From contig NZ_JAGEOJ010000004.1 in NCBI RefSeq assembly GCF_017573505.1, forward strand, positions 186,001 through 250,000: a stretch of 64,000 nt of DNA, given 5' to 3'. Under the pieces are notes generated by a model that had not been told where the DNA came from, ran no database searches, and saw only the letters and a program-made list of their open reading frames with translations. This document shows, piece by piece, positions 42,667-52,403 of the stretch (its first letter is position 1; each line of letters starts with the position of its first letter). Position numbers and translations under genes: made by a program. This DNA comes from Actinomadura barringtoniae. GTDB taxonomy: Bacteria; Actinomycetota; Actinomycetes; Streptosporangiales; Streptosporangiaceae.

Positions 42667-42719
42667 CGGACACCACCACCAGACTTAAGGAGAACAAGGC
42701 GCACACGGCCGAGGATCCC

Positions 42720-43085
42720 GTGCGTGACCAGCTCGCGGCGGCGGGCGCGATCACCGATCCGGGCAAGCGGACGCTCCGGCCGTTCGCCTCTCACCAGGTC
42801 ATCGTGAACGATCCGCAGGAGGTACTCGCCCTGCAGAGCACGGTGCGGACCGTGCTGGTGACCGCGCCCGATCCGGCGGCGGTCCCGGTGGACGTGCTGG
42901 CCATGGCCGTGCTTGCTGTCGAGTGCGAGGTGACCACCGTCCTCAGCTCCAAGGAACGCCGCGAGCACAAGCACGCGCGCAAGGCGCTCGCCGAACGCTT
43001 CGACGAGCTCGTTCCCGGGCTGCGCGCGGCGCTGCGCGACTCGTTCCTGGCGAGCCGGGGCGTCGGCGGCGGCTGGGGCAAGTAG
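42720..43085 (+). pseudogene. GPP34 (GOLPH3-like) family remnant, N-terminally truncated
   Basis: The readable 121 residues (VRDQLAAAGAITD to RGVGGGWGK) match the C-terminal half of bacterial GPP34 proteins: a basic 'V..QL..AG.I' helix, a phosphoinositide-like strand region (RPFASHQVIVNDPQEV), the TVRTVLVTAPDP turn and the final RREHKHARKALAERFDE helix. The N-terminal half of about 100 residues is missing. AAGGAG at 42686-42691 has no start codon at usable distance; the first candidate, GTG 42720, is 28 bp away. It is therefore probably a decaying fragment, though expression of a short form is not excluded. Confidence 0.6.
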
Positions 43086-43101
43086 TCCTGCGGGCCGAGG
43101 C

Positions 43102-43680
43102 TCAGTCGGCGAACGCCAGGACGTGACCGGTCTCCCGGAGGCGCCACTTCCCCGCGTTCCATGACAGGTGGGTCTGGGACAGGGGCGCCGCGTCAAGGTT
43201 CCAGAGCGCTCGGGCGGGGGCTTCGAGAACGCGCAGGACCGCTGCTCGGATGACCGCCGGATGCGTGACGGCGACGACCCGGGACGGTTCGCGCGGCAGC
43301 GCGTCCAGGAACGCCTCGACCCGGGCCAGCAGGGCGGTGATCGATTCGCCGCCGTGCGGAGCCGCGTCGGGGTCGGTCAGCCAGGCGTGGAATCCCTCGG
43401 GGTCGATGCTCTGGATCTGCGGCATCTCCGCGCCCCGCCACGCTCCGAGGTCGAGGTCGGCCAGGGCCGGTTCGGCCGTCGCGGCCAGGTCGAGAGCGGC
43501 GCAGGTGTCCAGGCAGCGGCGTTCCGGTCCGCACAGAACGGTCCCGGGGCGGCGGATCCCACCGGCCGCCTGCCGCGCGGTGGCCACGGCGGTCTCGGTC
43601 ACCGGTTCGTCGTCGGGAAACCGTGCGGCCTTGGTGGCCTCGGTGGCGGCGTGCGCGATCAGCAAGAGTCTTGTGGCCAC
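43102..43680 (-). CDS. Histidine phosphatase-fold protein with altered RHG motif
   Basis: A 192-aa protein of the histidine phosphatase (phosphoglycerate mutase-like) fold: LADLDLGAWRG, GGESITALLARVEAFLD and VVAVTHPAVIRAAVL are the typical second and third motifs with the second catalytic His. The N-terminal motif, normally R-H-G/A-x-T, reads A-H-A-A-T here, so the histidine remains but the first arginine is lost. Related proteins near cobalamin genes in actinomycetes seem to share this, and a cobalamin-pathway role is plausible because the B12 riboswitch lies 40 bp upstream on the other strand. The start is GTG 43680. Confidence 0.8.
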   Translation of the reverse strand: MATRLLLIAHAATEATKAARFPDDEPVTETAVATARQAAGGIRRPGTVLCGPERRCLDTCAALDLAATAEPALADLDLGAWRGAEMPQIQSIDPEGFHAWLTDPDAAPHGGESITALLARVEAFLDALPREPSRVVAVTHPAVIRAAVLRVLEAPARALWNLDAAPLSQTHLSWNAGKWRLRETGHVLAFAD

Positions 43681-43719
43681 CGTAACGGCTCCCCCGCGTT
43701 GACTGGTCTGTCGGCAGAC

Positions 43720-43862
43720 TTCTACGATTTGGGCGTTAGTGATGGTAGGAGGAAGCCGGTGCAAATCCGGCACGGTCGCGCCACTGTGAGCCAGCCCACG
43801 AGGCCGGTGAGTCAGATCTTCCGCCATCGCCGTCCAGCACCATCGGGGACGCAAGATCCCTG
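43720..43862 (+). promoter_or_regulatory. Cobalamin (B12) riboswitch
   Basis: The diagnostic B12 box is present: GAAGCCGGTGCAAATCCGGC (from 43752), followed by ACGGTCGCGCCACTGTGA. A downstream GTGAGTCAGATCTTCC element completes the aptamer. A terminal hairpin GGGA-CGCAAGA-TCCC (about 43847-43861) directly precedes the GAGGAGG ribosome site of cbtB, suggesting control of translation. The leader begins with a separate small repeat GTCTG-TCGG-CAGAC at 43706-43719. High B12 should shut off CbtB/CbtA. Confidence 0.93.
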
Positions 43863-43872
43863 AGGAGGATTC

Positions 43873-44094
43873 ATGGCCACATCCAGTGTTCCGTCGGGCC
43901 GCAGCACCAGTGTCCCGGTCGTTCTCCCCGGCACCCGCGCCACTCTCTGGCTCTTCGGAACGGTCGCGCTCGGCCTGCTCGTCTACTACTTCGTGGGCAT
44001 CGACCAGGGCGCAACCTCGGTCTTCGGGAACGACACCCATATCCACGAGTTCGTCCACGACGCACGGCACTTCCTCGGATTCCCCTGCCACTGA
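43873..44094 (+). CDS. cbtB: CbtB cobalt transporter subunit
   Basis: A 73-aa protein with one membrane helix (TLWLFGTVALGLLVYYFVGI) and a C-terminal His/Cys-rich tail (HIHEFVHDARHFLGFPCH), the hallmark of CbtB and a likely cobalt-binding site. Start ATG 43873 follows GAGGAGG of the riboswitch expression platform. It is co-transcribed with CbtA. Confidence 0.93.
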   Translation: MATSSVPSGRSTSVPVVLPGTRATLWLFGTVALGLLVYYFVGIDQGATSVFGNDTHIHEFVHDARHFLGFPCH

Positions 44095-44126
44095 TCCCCG
44101 CGTTCCACACCCCCTAGGAGTTCCAC

Positions 44127-44993
44127 GTGGAGCGTAAGTTCATCGTGCGCGGAATCCTGGCCGGCATCATCGCCGGCCTGCTCGCGTTCGTCTTCGCCCG
44201 CATCTTCGCCGAGCCGCAGATCCAGGCGGCCATCGACTACGAAAGCGGCCGGGACGCCGCACAGCACGTGCTCGACCAGGCCAAGGGCGTCCCGATGGAG
44301 TCCGAGCACTCCGACCCGTTCAGCCGCACCGTCCAGGGCAACGCCGGCATCGGCGTCGGCATCGTCGCCTTCGGCGCGGCCATGGGCGGCATCTTCGCGG
44401 TCGCGTTCATGCTGGCCGCGGGCCGCACCGGCAAGCTCCGCCCGCGCACGCTGGCGATGCTGACGGCCCTCGGCGGGTTCCTCGGCTTCTTCATGCTGCC
44501 GTTCCTGAAGTACCCGGCCAACCCGCCGGCGATCGGGCACGAGGAGACCATCAAGGACCGCAGCGGCCTCTTCCTGCTGATGGTCTGCGTGTCGATCGTG
44601 CTGCTCGTCCTGGCGGTCTGGGCCGGTCAGCGGCTCCGGCCGCGGTTCGGCACCTGGAACGCGACACTGCTGGCGATCGCCGGCGGCGCGGTCGTGCTCG
44701 GCGTCGTCATGCTGCTGCTCCCCTCGCTCGGCGAGCTGTCGGCCAACGTCAAGGAGTACGGCAAGCACGCCACCGAGACTCCGCAGCCGCTCACCGACGA
44801 CCAGGGCAAGATCGTCTATCCGGGTTTCCCGGCGGACGTGCTGTTCAAGTTCCGGCTCTACTCGGTCGGGGCTCAGCTCATCCTGTGGGCGGGCATCGGC
44901 CTGATCTTCGCGCCCATGGCCGAACGGCTGCTGGGCAAGGCGGGCTCGCAGCCAGCGGGCTCGCCGGTCGAGGAGGCGCCGGCCTCAGCGTGA
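44127..44993 (+). CDS. cbtA: CbtA cobalt transporter, membrane subunit
   Basis: A 288-aa polytopic membrane protein of the CbtA family: start EVKFIVRGILAGIIAGLLAFVFARIFAEP-like (here ERKFIVRGILAGIIAG), a conserved extracytoplasmic EHSDPFSRTVQGNAGIG motif, then further helices ending near ILWAGIGLIFAPMAERLL. With CbtB it imports cobalt for vitamin B12. It starts at GTG 44127 behind TAGGAG. Its last 9 bp overlap the 3' end of the convergent cobK. Confidence 0.92.
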   Translation: MERKFIVRGILAGIIAGLLAFVFARIFAEPQIQAAIDYESGRDAAQHVLDQAKGVPMESEHSDPFSRTVQGNAGIGVGIVAFGAAMGGIFAVAFMLAAGRTGKLRPRTLAMLTALGGFLGFFMLPFLKYPANPPAIGHEETIKDRSGLFLLMVCVSIVLLVLAVWAGQRLRPRFGTWNATLLAIAGGAVVLGVVMLLLPSLGELSANVKEYGKHATETPQPLTDDQGKIVYPGFPADVLFKFRLYSVGAQLILWAGIGLIFAPMAERLLGKAGSQPAGSPVEEAPASA

Positions 44994-45719
44994 GCGGGTG
45001 AGCCGGATCCAGGACATCGCCTCCTGGGCGGTGGCCACGGCGGTCACCGCAGGGACCGGCGGCCGGTCGATCATGACGACCGGGACCGTGAGACGGCGGG
45101 CGGCGGCCAGTTTGGCCGCCGCCATCTCGCCGCCGCTGTTCTTGGTGACCAGGACGTCGATGGCGTGCTCGCGCATGAGCCCGAGCTCGCCCTCGATGTT
45201 GAACGGCCCTCTCGCGCCCACCACCAAAGCCTGTGGCGGGATCGGCGGCTCCGGCGGATCGACCGATCGGATCAGGAACCATCGCCGTTCGTCGGCAACG
45301 AAAGGCCCCAGTTCCGTCCGCCCCACGGTGAGGAAGACCCGCTCGCCGGGCAGGTTCGCCGCGGCCGCCGCCATCGACGGCTCGTGGCGCCAGTCGTCAT
45401 CCGGCCCCGCCGTCCAGGCGGGCCGACGCAACATCAGCAAAGGGACACCAGTGCGTTCTGAAGCGGCCACCGCCGCGGCGGTGATCCGTTCGGCGAACGG
45501 ATGGGTCGCGTCGACCAAGGCAGTGATCCGTTCCGCCTGCAGCCAGGCGGCGAGGGCGGCCGGACCGCCGAACCCGCCGATCCGCGTGCGCCCCTCCGGA
45601 AGCTTCGGGGCGGCGACCCGTCCTGCCAGCGAGGTGATCACCTCGACGTCGGGGCTGCCGTGCAGCAGCGCGGCCAGGCTCCGCGCCTCGGCCGTCCCGC
45701 CCAGCACCAGGACCCGCAT
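44985..45719 (-). CDS. cobK: Precorrin-6A reductase CobK/CbiJ
   Basis: A 244-aa cytoplasmic enzyme that reduces precorrin-6A (or the cobalt form) with NADPH in corrin ring synthesis. The start MRVLVLGGTAEARSLAALL, the central ALVDATHPFAERITA and the later VLVTKNSGGEMAAAKLAAAR and VPVVMIDRPP segments are all family-defining. ATG 45719 is the start. It is on the minus strand between cbtA and cobF, outside the riboswitch transcript, so it has separate control. Confidence 0.93.
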   Translation of the reverse strand: MRVLVLGGTAEARSLAALLHGSPDVEVITSLAGRVAAPKLPEGRTRIGGFGGPAALAAWLQAERITALVDATHPFAERITAAAVAASERTGVPLLMLRRPAWTAGPDDDWRHEPSMAAAAANLPGERVFLTVGRTELGPFVADERRWFLIRSVDPPEPPIPPQALVVGARGPFNIEGELGLMREHAIDVLVTKNSGGEMAAAKLAAARRLTVPVVMIDRPPVPAVTAVATAQEAMSWIRLTRSR

Positions 45720-45776
45720 GCCCTCATCCTCGCAGGTAAGGTGCTCCGCGAACGGCACGGCGCAAGGGAACGGTGC

Positions 45777-46553
45777 ATGGCGAAGATCTTGGTGATCGGC
45801 ATCGGCGCGGGCGACCCCGGCCAGCTGACCCTGCAGGCGGTCGCCGCGATCGGCGCGACGGACGTCTTCTTCGTCCTCGACAAGGGCGAGATCAAGCAGG
45901 AACTCGCCGGCGTGCGGCAGGAGATCCTCGACCGGCACGCCCGCGACCGCGCCTACCGCGTGGTCACCGGGCAGGATCCCGACCGCGACCGCGCCGCCGA
46001 CGGCTACGTCGAGGCGGTCGAGGACTGGCGGCGCCGACGCGCCGACGTCTGCGCCGCCCTCATCACCGACAACCTGGGCGAGGGGCAGACCGGGGCCTTC
46101 CTGGTCTGGGGCGACCCCGCCCTCTACGACAGCACGCTGGCGATCCTCGACGACCTCACCGCGCGCGGCCTCTCGTTCGACGTCGAGGTCGTCCCCGGCA
46201 TCAGCTGCGTCGCCGCGCTGACCGCCCGGCACGGCATCGCCCTCAACCAGGTCGGCGCGCCCGTCCAGATCACCACCGGCAGGCGCCTCGCCGAACAGTG
46301 GCCTTCGGGGACCGACGACGTGGTCGTGATGCTCGACGCCCGCAACGCGTTCACCGACTACGCCGACCAGGATGACGTCGAGATCTACTACGGCGCCTAC
46401 CTCGGCATGCCCGACGAGATCCTCATCGCGGGCCCGCTGCCCGAGGTCGCCGACCGCATCGTCGCCGAACGGGCCGAGGCCAAGGAGCGCAAGGGCTGGA
46501 TCATGGACACCTACCTCCTGCGCCGCACGCGGACCTCTCACGGCGGCGGTTAG
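45777..46553 (+). CDS. cobF: Precorrin-6A synthase (deacetylating) CobF
   Basis: A 258-aa tetrapyrrole methylase that methylates C-1 of precorrin-5 with loss of acetate, a step of the aerobic cobalamin pathway. Motifs: [19 protein letters not shown] at the N-terminus, [13 protein letters not shown] and [18 protein letters not shown], the SAM-binding parts of the methylase fold. It is divergent from cobK with a 57-bp gap. Presence of CobF points to the aerobic route; most other cob genes must be elsewhere. Confidence 0.93.
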   Translation: MAKILVIGIGAGDPGQLTLQAVAAIGATDVFFVLDKGEIKQELAGVRQEILDRHARDRAYRVVTGQDPDRDRAADGYVEAVEDWRRRRADVCAALITDNLGEGQTGAFLVWGDPALYDSTLAILDDLTARGLSFDVEVVPGISCVAALTARHGIALNQVGAPVQITTGRRLAEQWPSGTDDVVVMLDARNAFTDYADQDDVEIYYGAYLGMPDEILIAGPLPEVADRIVAERAEAKERKGWIMDTYLLRRTRTSHGGG

Positions 46554-46563
46554 GGTCGTGACC

Positions 46564-47508
46564 ATGCGCATCGTGTCGTTGCTCCCCGCCGCGACCGACA
46601 TCGTCGCCGAGCTCGGGCTGGCCGCGGACCTGGTCGGCCGCACCCACGAATGCGACTGGCCGCCCGAGCAGGTCGCGGACGTGCCGGTCGTCACCGCCGC
46701 CGGGTTCGACGCCGACCGGATGAGCAGCCGGGAGATCTCCAGCGCCGTCGGCGGCGCCGAACACCACGGCTCCTCCCTCTACGAGTCCCTCTACGAGCTG
46801 GACACCGAACGCCTGGCCGAGCTCGCGCCCGACGTCGTCCTGACCCAGGACCTCTGCGACGTCTGCGCGGTCTCCTATCAGCAGGTGGCCCAGACGCTCC
46901 GCGTGATGGAGGCCGGGCCGCGCGTCCTCAGCCTGGAGCCCGCCACACTCCCCCAAGTGCTGGAGTGCCTGGAGGAGGTGGGCGCCACGCTGGGCGTCCA
47001 GGACACCGCCGAACGCCGCGCGGCCGACCTGCGCGCCCGCCTGGCGCAGGTCGCCGCGTCCGTCGCCGGAAGGCCCCGGCCCCGGGTGGCCGCGATCGAA
47101 TGGCTCGACCCGGTGTGGCCCGCCGGGCACTGGGTGCCCGAGCAGATCGCCTGCGCGGGCGGTGAGGCGCTGCTCGCCTCCTCCGGGCAGCACACGTCCG
47201 CCATCGAGTGGGACGAACTGCGCCGGGCCGACCCCGACGTCATCGTGCTTCTGCCCTGCGGCTTCTCCCCTGACCGCACGGAGGCCGAAGCCGATGCGCT
47301 CACCGGCCGACCCGGCTGGGACGACCTGAATGCGGTCCGTTCGGGCCGGGTCTGGGTCCTCGACGGCCCCGCCTACTACAACCGGCCCGGCCCCCGCGTG
47401 GTGCGCGGCGCGGAGATCCTCGCCCACGTTCTGCACGACGTGCGCGTAGGCGAACCCGTCGCTCACGCCGAGGCCAGACTCCTCCAGCCCCTCAGAGCCG
47501 GCAGCTGA
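46564..47508 (+). CDS. BtuF-like cobalamin-binding protein without signal peptide
   Basis: A 314-aa protein of the periplasmic-binding-protein (helical backbone, BtuF/TroA-like) fold: [58 protein letters not shown] and [14 protein letters not shown]. It starts directly with the first beta strand, so there is no signal peptide or lipobox and the protein should be cytoplasmic, unlike true BtuF. Position 11 bp after cobF supports a cobalamin or corrinoid role, perhaps intracellular carrying or scavenging. The 3' end overlaps the convergent O-methyltransferase by 17 bp. Confidence 0.85.
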   Translation: MRIVSLLPAATDIVAELGLAADLVGRTHECDWPPEQVADVPVVTAAGFDADRMSSREISSAVGGAEHHGSSLYESLYELDTERLAELAPDVVLTQDLCDVCAVSYQQVAQTLRVMEAGPRVLSLEPATLPQVLECLEEVGATLGVQDTAERRAADLRARLAQVAASVAGRPRPRVAAIEWLDPVWPAGHWVPEQIACAGGEALLASSGQHTSAIEWDELRRADPDVIVLLPCGFSPDRTEAEADALTGRPGWDDLNAVRSGRVWVLDGPAYYNRPGPRVVRGAEILAHVLHDVRVGEPVAHAEARLLQPLRAGS

Positions 47509-48175
47509 TCTCCATTCCGTCCTCGACCGGGAAGTCGACGCCCTCGTACCCGGAGGCCGGGTCGCGGACGTACCGCAGGTAGGGCTGGACGGACTCGAAC
47601 TCGATGTCGTCGGCGATCACGAGGGTGCCGGGCGCCAGGCGGGGCTCGAGCGCGTGCAGCACCGGCAGGTACAGGTCCTTCCAGCCGTCGAGCAGAACGA
47701 AGTCCACAGTGCCGTCACCCAAGGCCGGCTGCCTCGGGAGGGTCTCCAGCGCGTCGCCTTCCAGCACGGTGATGACGTCGTCCAGGCCGGTCTCGGTGAA
47801 CGTGGCGCGGGCCGCGGCGACCTTGCCGGCCGACAGCTCAGTGGTGATCACCTGGCCCGTGCCGTTGTCGCGTACGGCAGCGGCCAGGTGCAGGGTGGAG
47901 ATGCCGAACGAGGTGCCGAACTCGACGATGGTGGCCGGTCGTACGGCCCGGACCAGGGTGTAGAGCAGGCGTCCGGCCCGCTCAGAGACCGGCATGTAGA
48001 TCTCGGCGGAGGCGTCGGCGCGCTCCTGGTTCGTGGCCGGCTCGAAGCCCCCGGGCATGCGCGCCACCGATCGCTGGTAAACCGCGTCGTCCTCCTCCGC
48101 GAGGGCGAACATCCGGTCCAGGGTCGCGCCGACGCGCGGGTCGCGCAGTGTGTTGAGCGTGCTGAGTGAGGTCAT
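47492..48175 (-). CDS. Class I SAM-dependent O-methyltransferase
   Basis: A 227-aa catechol-O-methyltransferase-like enzyme. Motif I is [19 protein letters not shown], followed by the acidic [15 protein letters not shown], the metal-binding [15 protein letters not shown] and LVIADDIEF. The substrate is unknown; small phenolics or detoxification are typical of the family. A 28-bp near-perfect inverted repeat sits 8 bp before its start, suggesting tight repression by a TetR-type protein encoded elsewhere. Confidence 0.88.
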   Translation of the reverse strand: MTSLSTLNTLRDPRVGATLDRMFALAEEDDAVYQRSVARMPGGFEPATNQERADASAEIYMPVSERAGRLLYTLVRAVRPATIVEFGTSFGISTLHLAAAVRDNGTGQVITTELSAGKVAAARATFTETGLDDVITVLEGDALETLPRQPALGDGTVDFVLLDGWKDLYLPVLHALEPRLAPGTLVIADDIEFESVQPYLRYVRDPASGYEGVDFPVEDGMEISCRL

Positions 48176-48182
48176 GCACTCC

Positions 48183-48210
48183 AGACTAGACGCAACGTAG
48201 CGTCTCGTCT
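48183..48210. promoter_or_regulatory. 28-bp inverted repeat at the O-methyltransferase start
   Basis: AGACTAGACGC (48183-48193) and GCGTCTCGTCT (48200-48210) pair with one mismatch around AACGTA. It covers the -8 to -35 region of the gene. Arm length and centre fit a TetR-family operator (ACGC...GCGT core). Confidence 0.65.
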
Positions 48211-48248
48211 ACGGCAGACGTCGACGCCCTGACCGGCCCCGGCGGGCT

Positions 48249-49349
<1,101 letters not shown>

Positions 49350-49395
49350 CGGTTCCTCTGGTGACTCGTGCAGCCGGCCGAGGCCCGGGCGGGCG

Positions 49396-49740
49396 TCAGC
49401 GTTCCTCGTCGTGGACGTCGCCCGCAGCGGGCGGCGCGGGCGGCGGCGGAGGCGGGCTGAGCCGCCACCAGGCCAGGAAGGCCCCGCCGACGAGCGCCAT
49501 GCCGAGCCCCGTCCACAAGTTGATGTTGATGCCCTGAGCCTTGTCGATCTCGGCGTCGGAGTCCAGCAGCCCGGTGATGACCAGGACCACGCCGTACAGG
49601 CTCAGCAGTCCGCCGATGATGCCGCGGATGTCGAACAGCCGTGCCGCCGACTCCGACTTGGCCTCCAGCTCGCGCATCTCCCTGATGCGCTCGTCGTTGG
49701 CCGTCGGCTGGACCGGGGGCTCGGGAGTGCCGCCGCTCAT
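49396..49740 (-). CDS. Small two-helix membrane protein next to symporter
   Basis: A 114-aa protein with two membrane helices (IIGGLLSLYGVVLVITGLL and LWTGLGMALVGGAFLAWW) linked by a short acidic loop (DSDAEIDKAQGININ), and a polyproline C-terminus (SPPPPPPAPPAAG). I know similar small proteins beside SSS symporters in actinomycetes but no function. It starts 23 bp after the symporter gene and could be an accessory subunit; that is inference. Confidence 0.75.
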   Translation of the reverse strand: MSGGTPEPPVQPTANDERIREMRELEAKSESAARLFDIRGIIGGLLSLYGVVLVITGLLDSDAEIDKAQGININLWTGLGMALVGGAFLAWWRLSPPPPPPAPPAAGDVHDEER

Positions 49741-49763
49741 GGTCGTCACGCTCCTCAGGCAGG

Positions 49764-51431
49764 TCAGATGGTGAACGGGATGTAGCAGACGACGGCCAGG
49801 ATGATCGCGCCCCAGCCGAGCAGGGCCGGCTTGCGGTACCAGGCGTCGTCGCCGGGCTCGGAGTCGTCCTCGGCGTCGGGCGCCGTGGTGCCGTAGACGA
49901 GCCCCTGCAGTTCCTCGATCGGCTTGGGCTTGGTGACCAGCGAGACCGCGACGCTCACCAGCCCGCCGACGCCGAACCCGACCATGGCCGACACGAAGTT
50001 GGCGCCCTGGTCGCTCGGGATGCTGATGATGTCCTGCTTGTAGAGGACGAAGTAGTTGATCATCGCGGAGACCGTTCCGGCGAGCAGGCCCCAGAACGCG
50101 GCGTGCCCGGTCATCCGCTTCCAGAACAGCCCGATGATGAACACCACGAACATCGGCACGTTGAAGAACGAGAACAGCGTCTGCAGGTAGGCCATGATGT
50201 TGGAGAAGCTGGACGCCAGGAACGCGGTGCCCATGCTGGCGAAGACGCCGATGACGGTGACGATCCGGCCGACCTTGACGTAGTAGGCGTCCTCCCGGTC
50301 CTTCACCACGTACGGCCGCCAGAGGTCGGTGGTGAAGACGGTGTTCAGGCTGGAGACGTTGGCCGCCATGCCCGCCATGAACGCCGCGATCAGCCCGGTG
50401 ACCGCGATGCCGAGCACGCCGTTCGGCAGCAGGTCGCCCATCAGCATCGGGATGGCGTCGTTGTAACCGTTCGGGCCGTCGGCGAGCTTGGGCTGCAGCG
50501 CGGCCGCGATCAGCCCGGGGACGACGACGACCGCGGGGATGAGGATCTTGGGGAACGCGGCGATCAGCGGGGCGCGCTTGGCGGCCGACAGGTTCTTGGA
50601 CGACAGCGTCCGCTGGATCTCGGTGAAGTTGGTCGTCCAGTAGCCGAAGCTGAGCACGAAGCCCAGGCCCAGCACGATCGTCAGCCAGTTGGCGCCGAGC
50701 GGGTTCTGGTGGCCGATGCCGGTGCCGCCCCAGGCGGTCATGAAGTCCGAGCCGTGCTGGCTCTTCAGCGTGTCGCTCAGTCCGTCCCAGCCGCCGACCC
50801 GCTTCAGCCCGACCACGGTCAGCGGGATCAGGGCCGCGAGGATGACGAAGAACTGCAGCACCTCGTTGTAGATGGCCGAGGAGAGCCCGCCGACGGTGAT
50901 GTAGGCCAGCACGATCGCCCCGGCGACGATCACCGACACCCACAGCGACCAGCCGAGCAGCGCCTGCATCACGATCGCCAGCGCGTACAGGTTCACGCCC
51001 GCGATCAGCACCGACGCCACCGCGAACAGCACCGAGCTGAGGATGTGCGAGGAGGGCGAGAACCGCCGCAGCAGGAACTCTGGAACGCTCCCAACGCGGG
51101 ACGTGTAATAGAACGGCATCATCACCAGGCCGAGGAAGACCATCGCGGGGACGGCCCCGATCCAGTACCAGTGGAAGCCGTACGCGCCGTACTGGGCCCC
51201 GTTGGCGGCCATGCCGAGGATCTCGGTGGCCCCCAGGTTCGCGGCGACGAACGCCAGCCCGGTCACCCAGGCGGGCAGCGAGCGTCCGGACAGGAAGAAG
51301 TCAAGGCTGGTCCGGACGCTGCGGCGGGCCATGAAGCCGATGCCCAGCACCACCACGAAGTAGACCCCGAGGATCGCGTAGTCCAGCCCGTTCACCGACA
51401 GACGCATTTCGTCTCCGGCCAGAGCCTGCAT
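49764..51431 (-). CDS. Sodium:solute symporter (SSS family), probable galactose importer
   Basis: A 555-aa polytopic transporter of the SSS family, close to vSGLT-type sugar symporters. Seen: LDFFLSGRSLPAWVTGLAFVAANLGATEILGMAANGAQYG, the sodium/sugar-site helices (GFHWYWIGAVPAM), YITVGGLSSAIYNEVLQFF, GYWTTNFTEIQRTLSSKN and about 14 helices overall. Galactose specificity is inferred from galT and the DeoR regulator next to it. ATG 51431 is preferred because GGGAGGT lies seven bases upstream; 51446 is an alternative. It heads the operon symporter, small protein, galT. Confidence 0.9.
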   Translation of the reverse strand: MQALAGDEMRLSVNGLDYAILGVYFVVVLGIGFMARRSVRTSLDFFLSGRSLPAWVTGLAFVAANLGATEILGMAANGAQYGAYGFHWYWIGAVPAMVFLGLVMMPFYYTSRVGSVPEFLLRRFSPSSHILSSVLFAVASVLIAGVNLYALAIVMQALLGWSLWVSVIVAGAIVLAYITVGGLSSAIYNEVLQFFVILAALIPLTVVGLKRVGGWDGLSDTLKSQHGSDFMTAWGGTGIGHQNPLGANWLTIVLGLGFVLSFGYWTTNFTEIQRTLSSKNLSAAKRAPLIAAFPKILIPAVVVVPGLIAAALQPKLADGPNGYNDAIPMLMGDLLPNGVLGIAVTGLIAAFMAGMAANVSSLNTVFTTDLWRPYVVKDREDAYYVKVGRIVTVIGVFASMGTAFLASSFSNIMAYLQTLFSFFNVPMFVVFIIGLFWKRMTGHAAFWGLLAGTVSAMINYFVLYKQDIISIPSDQGANFVSAMVGFGVGGLVSVAVSLVTKPKPIEELQGLVYGTTAPDAEDDSEPGDDAWYRKPALLGWGAIILAVVCYIPFTI

Positions 51432-51442
51432 GGGCACCTCCC

Positions 51443-51476
51443 GCACCTAGGTGCACGTAAGTGAACGTTTTCGAAC
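51443..51476. promoter_or_regulatory. DeoR-type operator region: palindrome plus GAAC direct repeat
   Basis: GCACCTAGGTGC (51443-51454) is a perfect 12-bp palindrome just upstream of the symporter ribosome site. GAAC-GTTTTC-GAAC (51463-51476) is a 10-bp-period direct repeat, the arrangement DeoR-family repressors often use, with another GAAC near 51501. Both lie in the 155-bp gap shared by the symporter and DeoR genes. Confidence 0.55.
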
Positions 51477-51586
51477 TAAAACCAACAACTATCACCAACA
51501 CCGAACGCTTGCCAAGCCTCAAGGTCTTTCTCGGGAGAGCCTGCGCTCTGTCCGAAAATGTTGATTCATGTCTTAAGCTGTCCGTC

Positions 51587-52372
51587 ATGGCCGACGAGTC
51601 GCGCTCCTTGCTGGCACAGCAACGCCGCGCGCTGATCATCGAAGAGCTGGAGCGCGGCGGCGCGGTCCGCGTCGCCGACCTGGCCGAACGCCTCGGCGTC
51701 TCCGACATGACCGTCCGCCGCGACCTGGATCAGCTGGTGCGCCAGGGCCTCGTCCAGAAGGTGCACGGCGGCGCCATCGCGCCGGGCGGGGCGGCCGGGT
51801 TCGAGCCCGGCTTCACCGCCAAGTCCGACGCCTCGGTGCCCGCCAAGGCCGCCATCGCCGAGCGCGCCGCCGGGCTGGTCTCATCCGGCGCCGTCGTCGG
51901 CCTCGGCGCCGGCACGACGGTCCACGCGCTGGCCGCGCACCTCGCCGAGGTCCCCGACCTGACCGTGGTCACCAACTCGCTCCCGGCGGCCGACATCCTG
52001 CACCGCCCGGGCGGCCCCACCGTCATCCTCACCGGCGGGACCCGCACGCCGTCCGACGCGCTGGTCGGCCCCGTCGCCGACCTCGCCATCGCGGGCCTTC
52101 ACGTGGACGTGCTGTTCCTGGGCTGCCATGGCGTGACCGCCGAGACCGGCCTCACCAGCCCCAACCTCGCCGAGGCCCAGACCAACACCGCGTTCGTCAC
52201 CGCCGCCCGCCGCGTCGTGGTGCTGGCCGACCACACCAAGTGGGGCATGGTCGGCCTGGCCACCTTCGCTCCCCTGTCCCGCGTGGACGTCTTCGTCACC
52301 GACGCCGCCCTCCCCGAGCCCGCCCGCATCGCCCTGTCCGAGCAGGTGGGCGAGCTGGTCATCACCGACTGA
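51587..52372 (+). CDS. DeoR family transcriptional repressor of sugar metabolism
   Basis: A 261-aa DeoR-family protein: N-terminal helix-turn-helix (LLAQQRRALIIEELERGGAVRVADLAERLGVSDMTVRRDLDQL) and a C-terminal sugar-phosphate-sensing isomerase-like domain (VGLGAGTTVHALAAHL, TVVTNSLPAADIL, GGTRTPSDALVGPVA, GCHGVTAETGLT). It is divergent from the symporter/galT operon, so a galactose-type sugar phosphate is the likely inducer. Start ATG 51587 has no strong ribosome site. Confidence 0.92.
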   Translation: MADESRSLLAQQRRALIIEELERGGAVRVADLAERLGVSDMTVRRDLDQLVRQGLVQKVHGGAIAPGGAAGFEPGFTAKSDASVPAKAAIAERAAGLVSSGAVVGLGAGTTVHALAAHLAEVPDLTVVTNSLPAADILHRPGGPTVILTGGTRTPSDALVGPVADLAIAGLHVDVLFLGCHGVTAETGLTSPNLAEAQTNTAFVTAARRVVVLADHTKWGMVGLATFAPLSRVDVFVTDAALPEPARIALSEQVGELVITD

Positions 52373-52379
52373 CACCGCC

Positions 52380-52403
52380 GAGCCCCCAGGAGCTCAAGGG
52401 CTC
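52380..52403. terminator. Convergent hairpin between DeoR and MFS genes
   Basis: GAGCCC (52380-52385) pairs with GGGCTC (52398-52403) across a 12-nt loop that can itself fold at GAGCT. It spans the junction of two convergent genes and overlaps the last codons of the MFS gene. A modest candidate. Confidence 0.4.

Noticed and set aside
43706..43719. GTCTG-TCGG-CAGAC as an independent operator
   Set aside because: It lies at the 5' edge of the riboswitch leader and may just be leader structure; too short to call alone.
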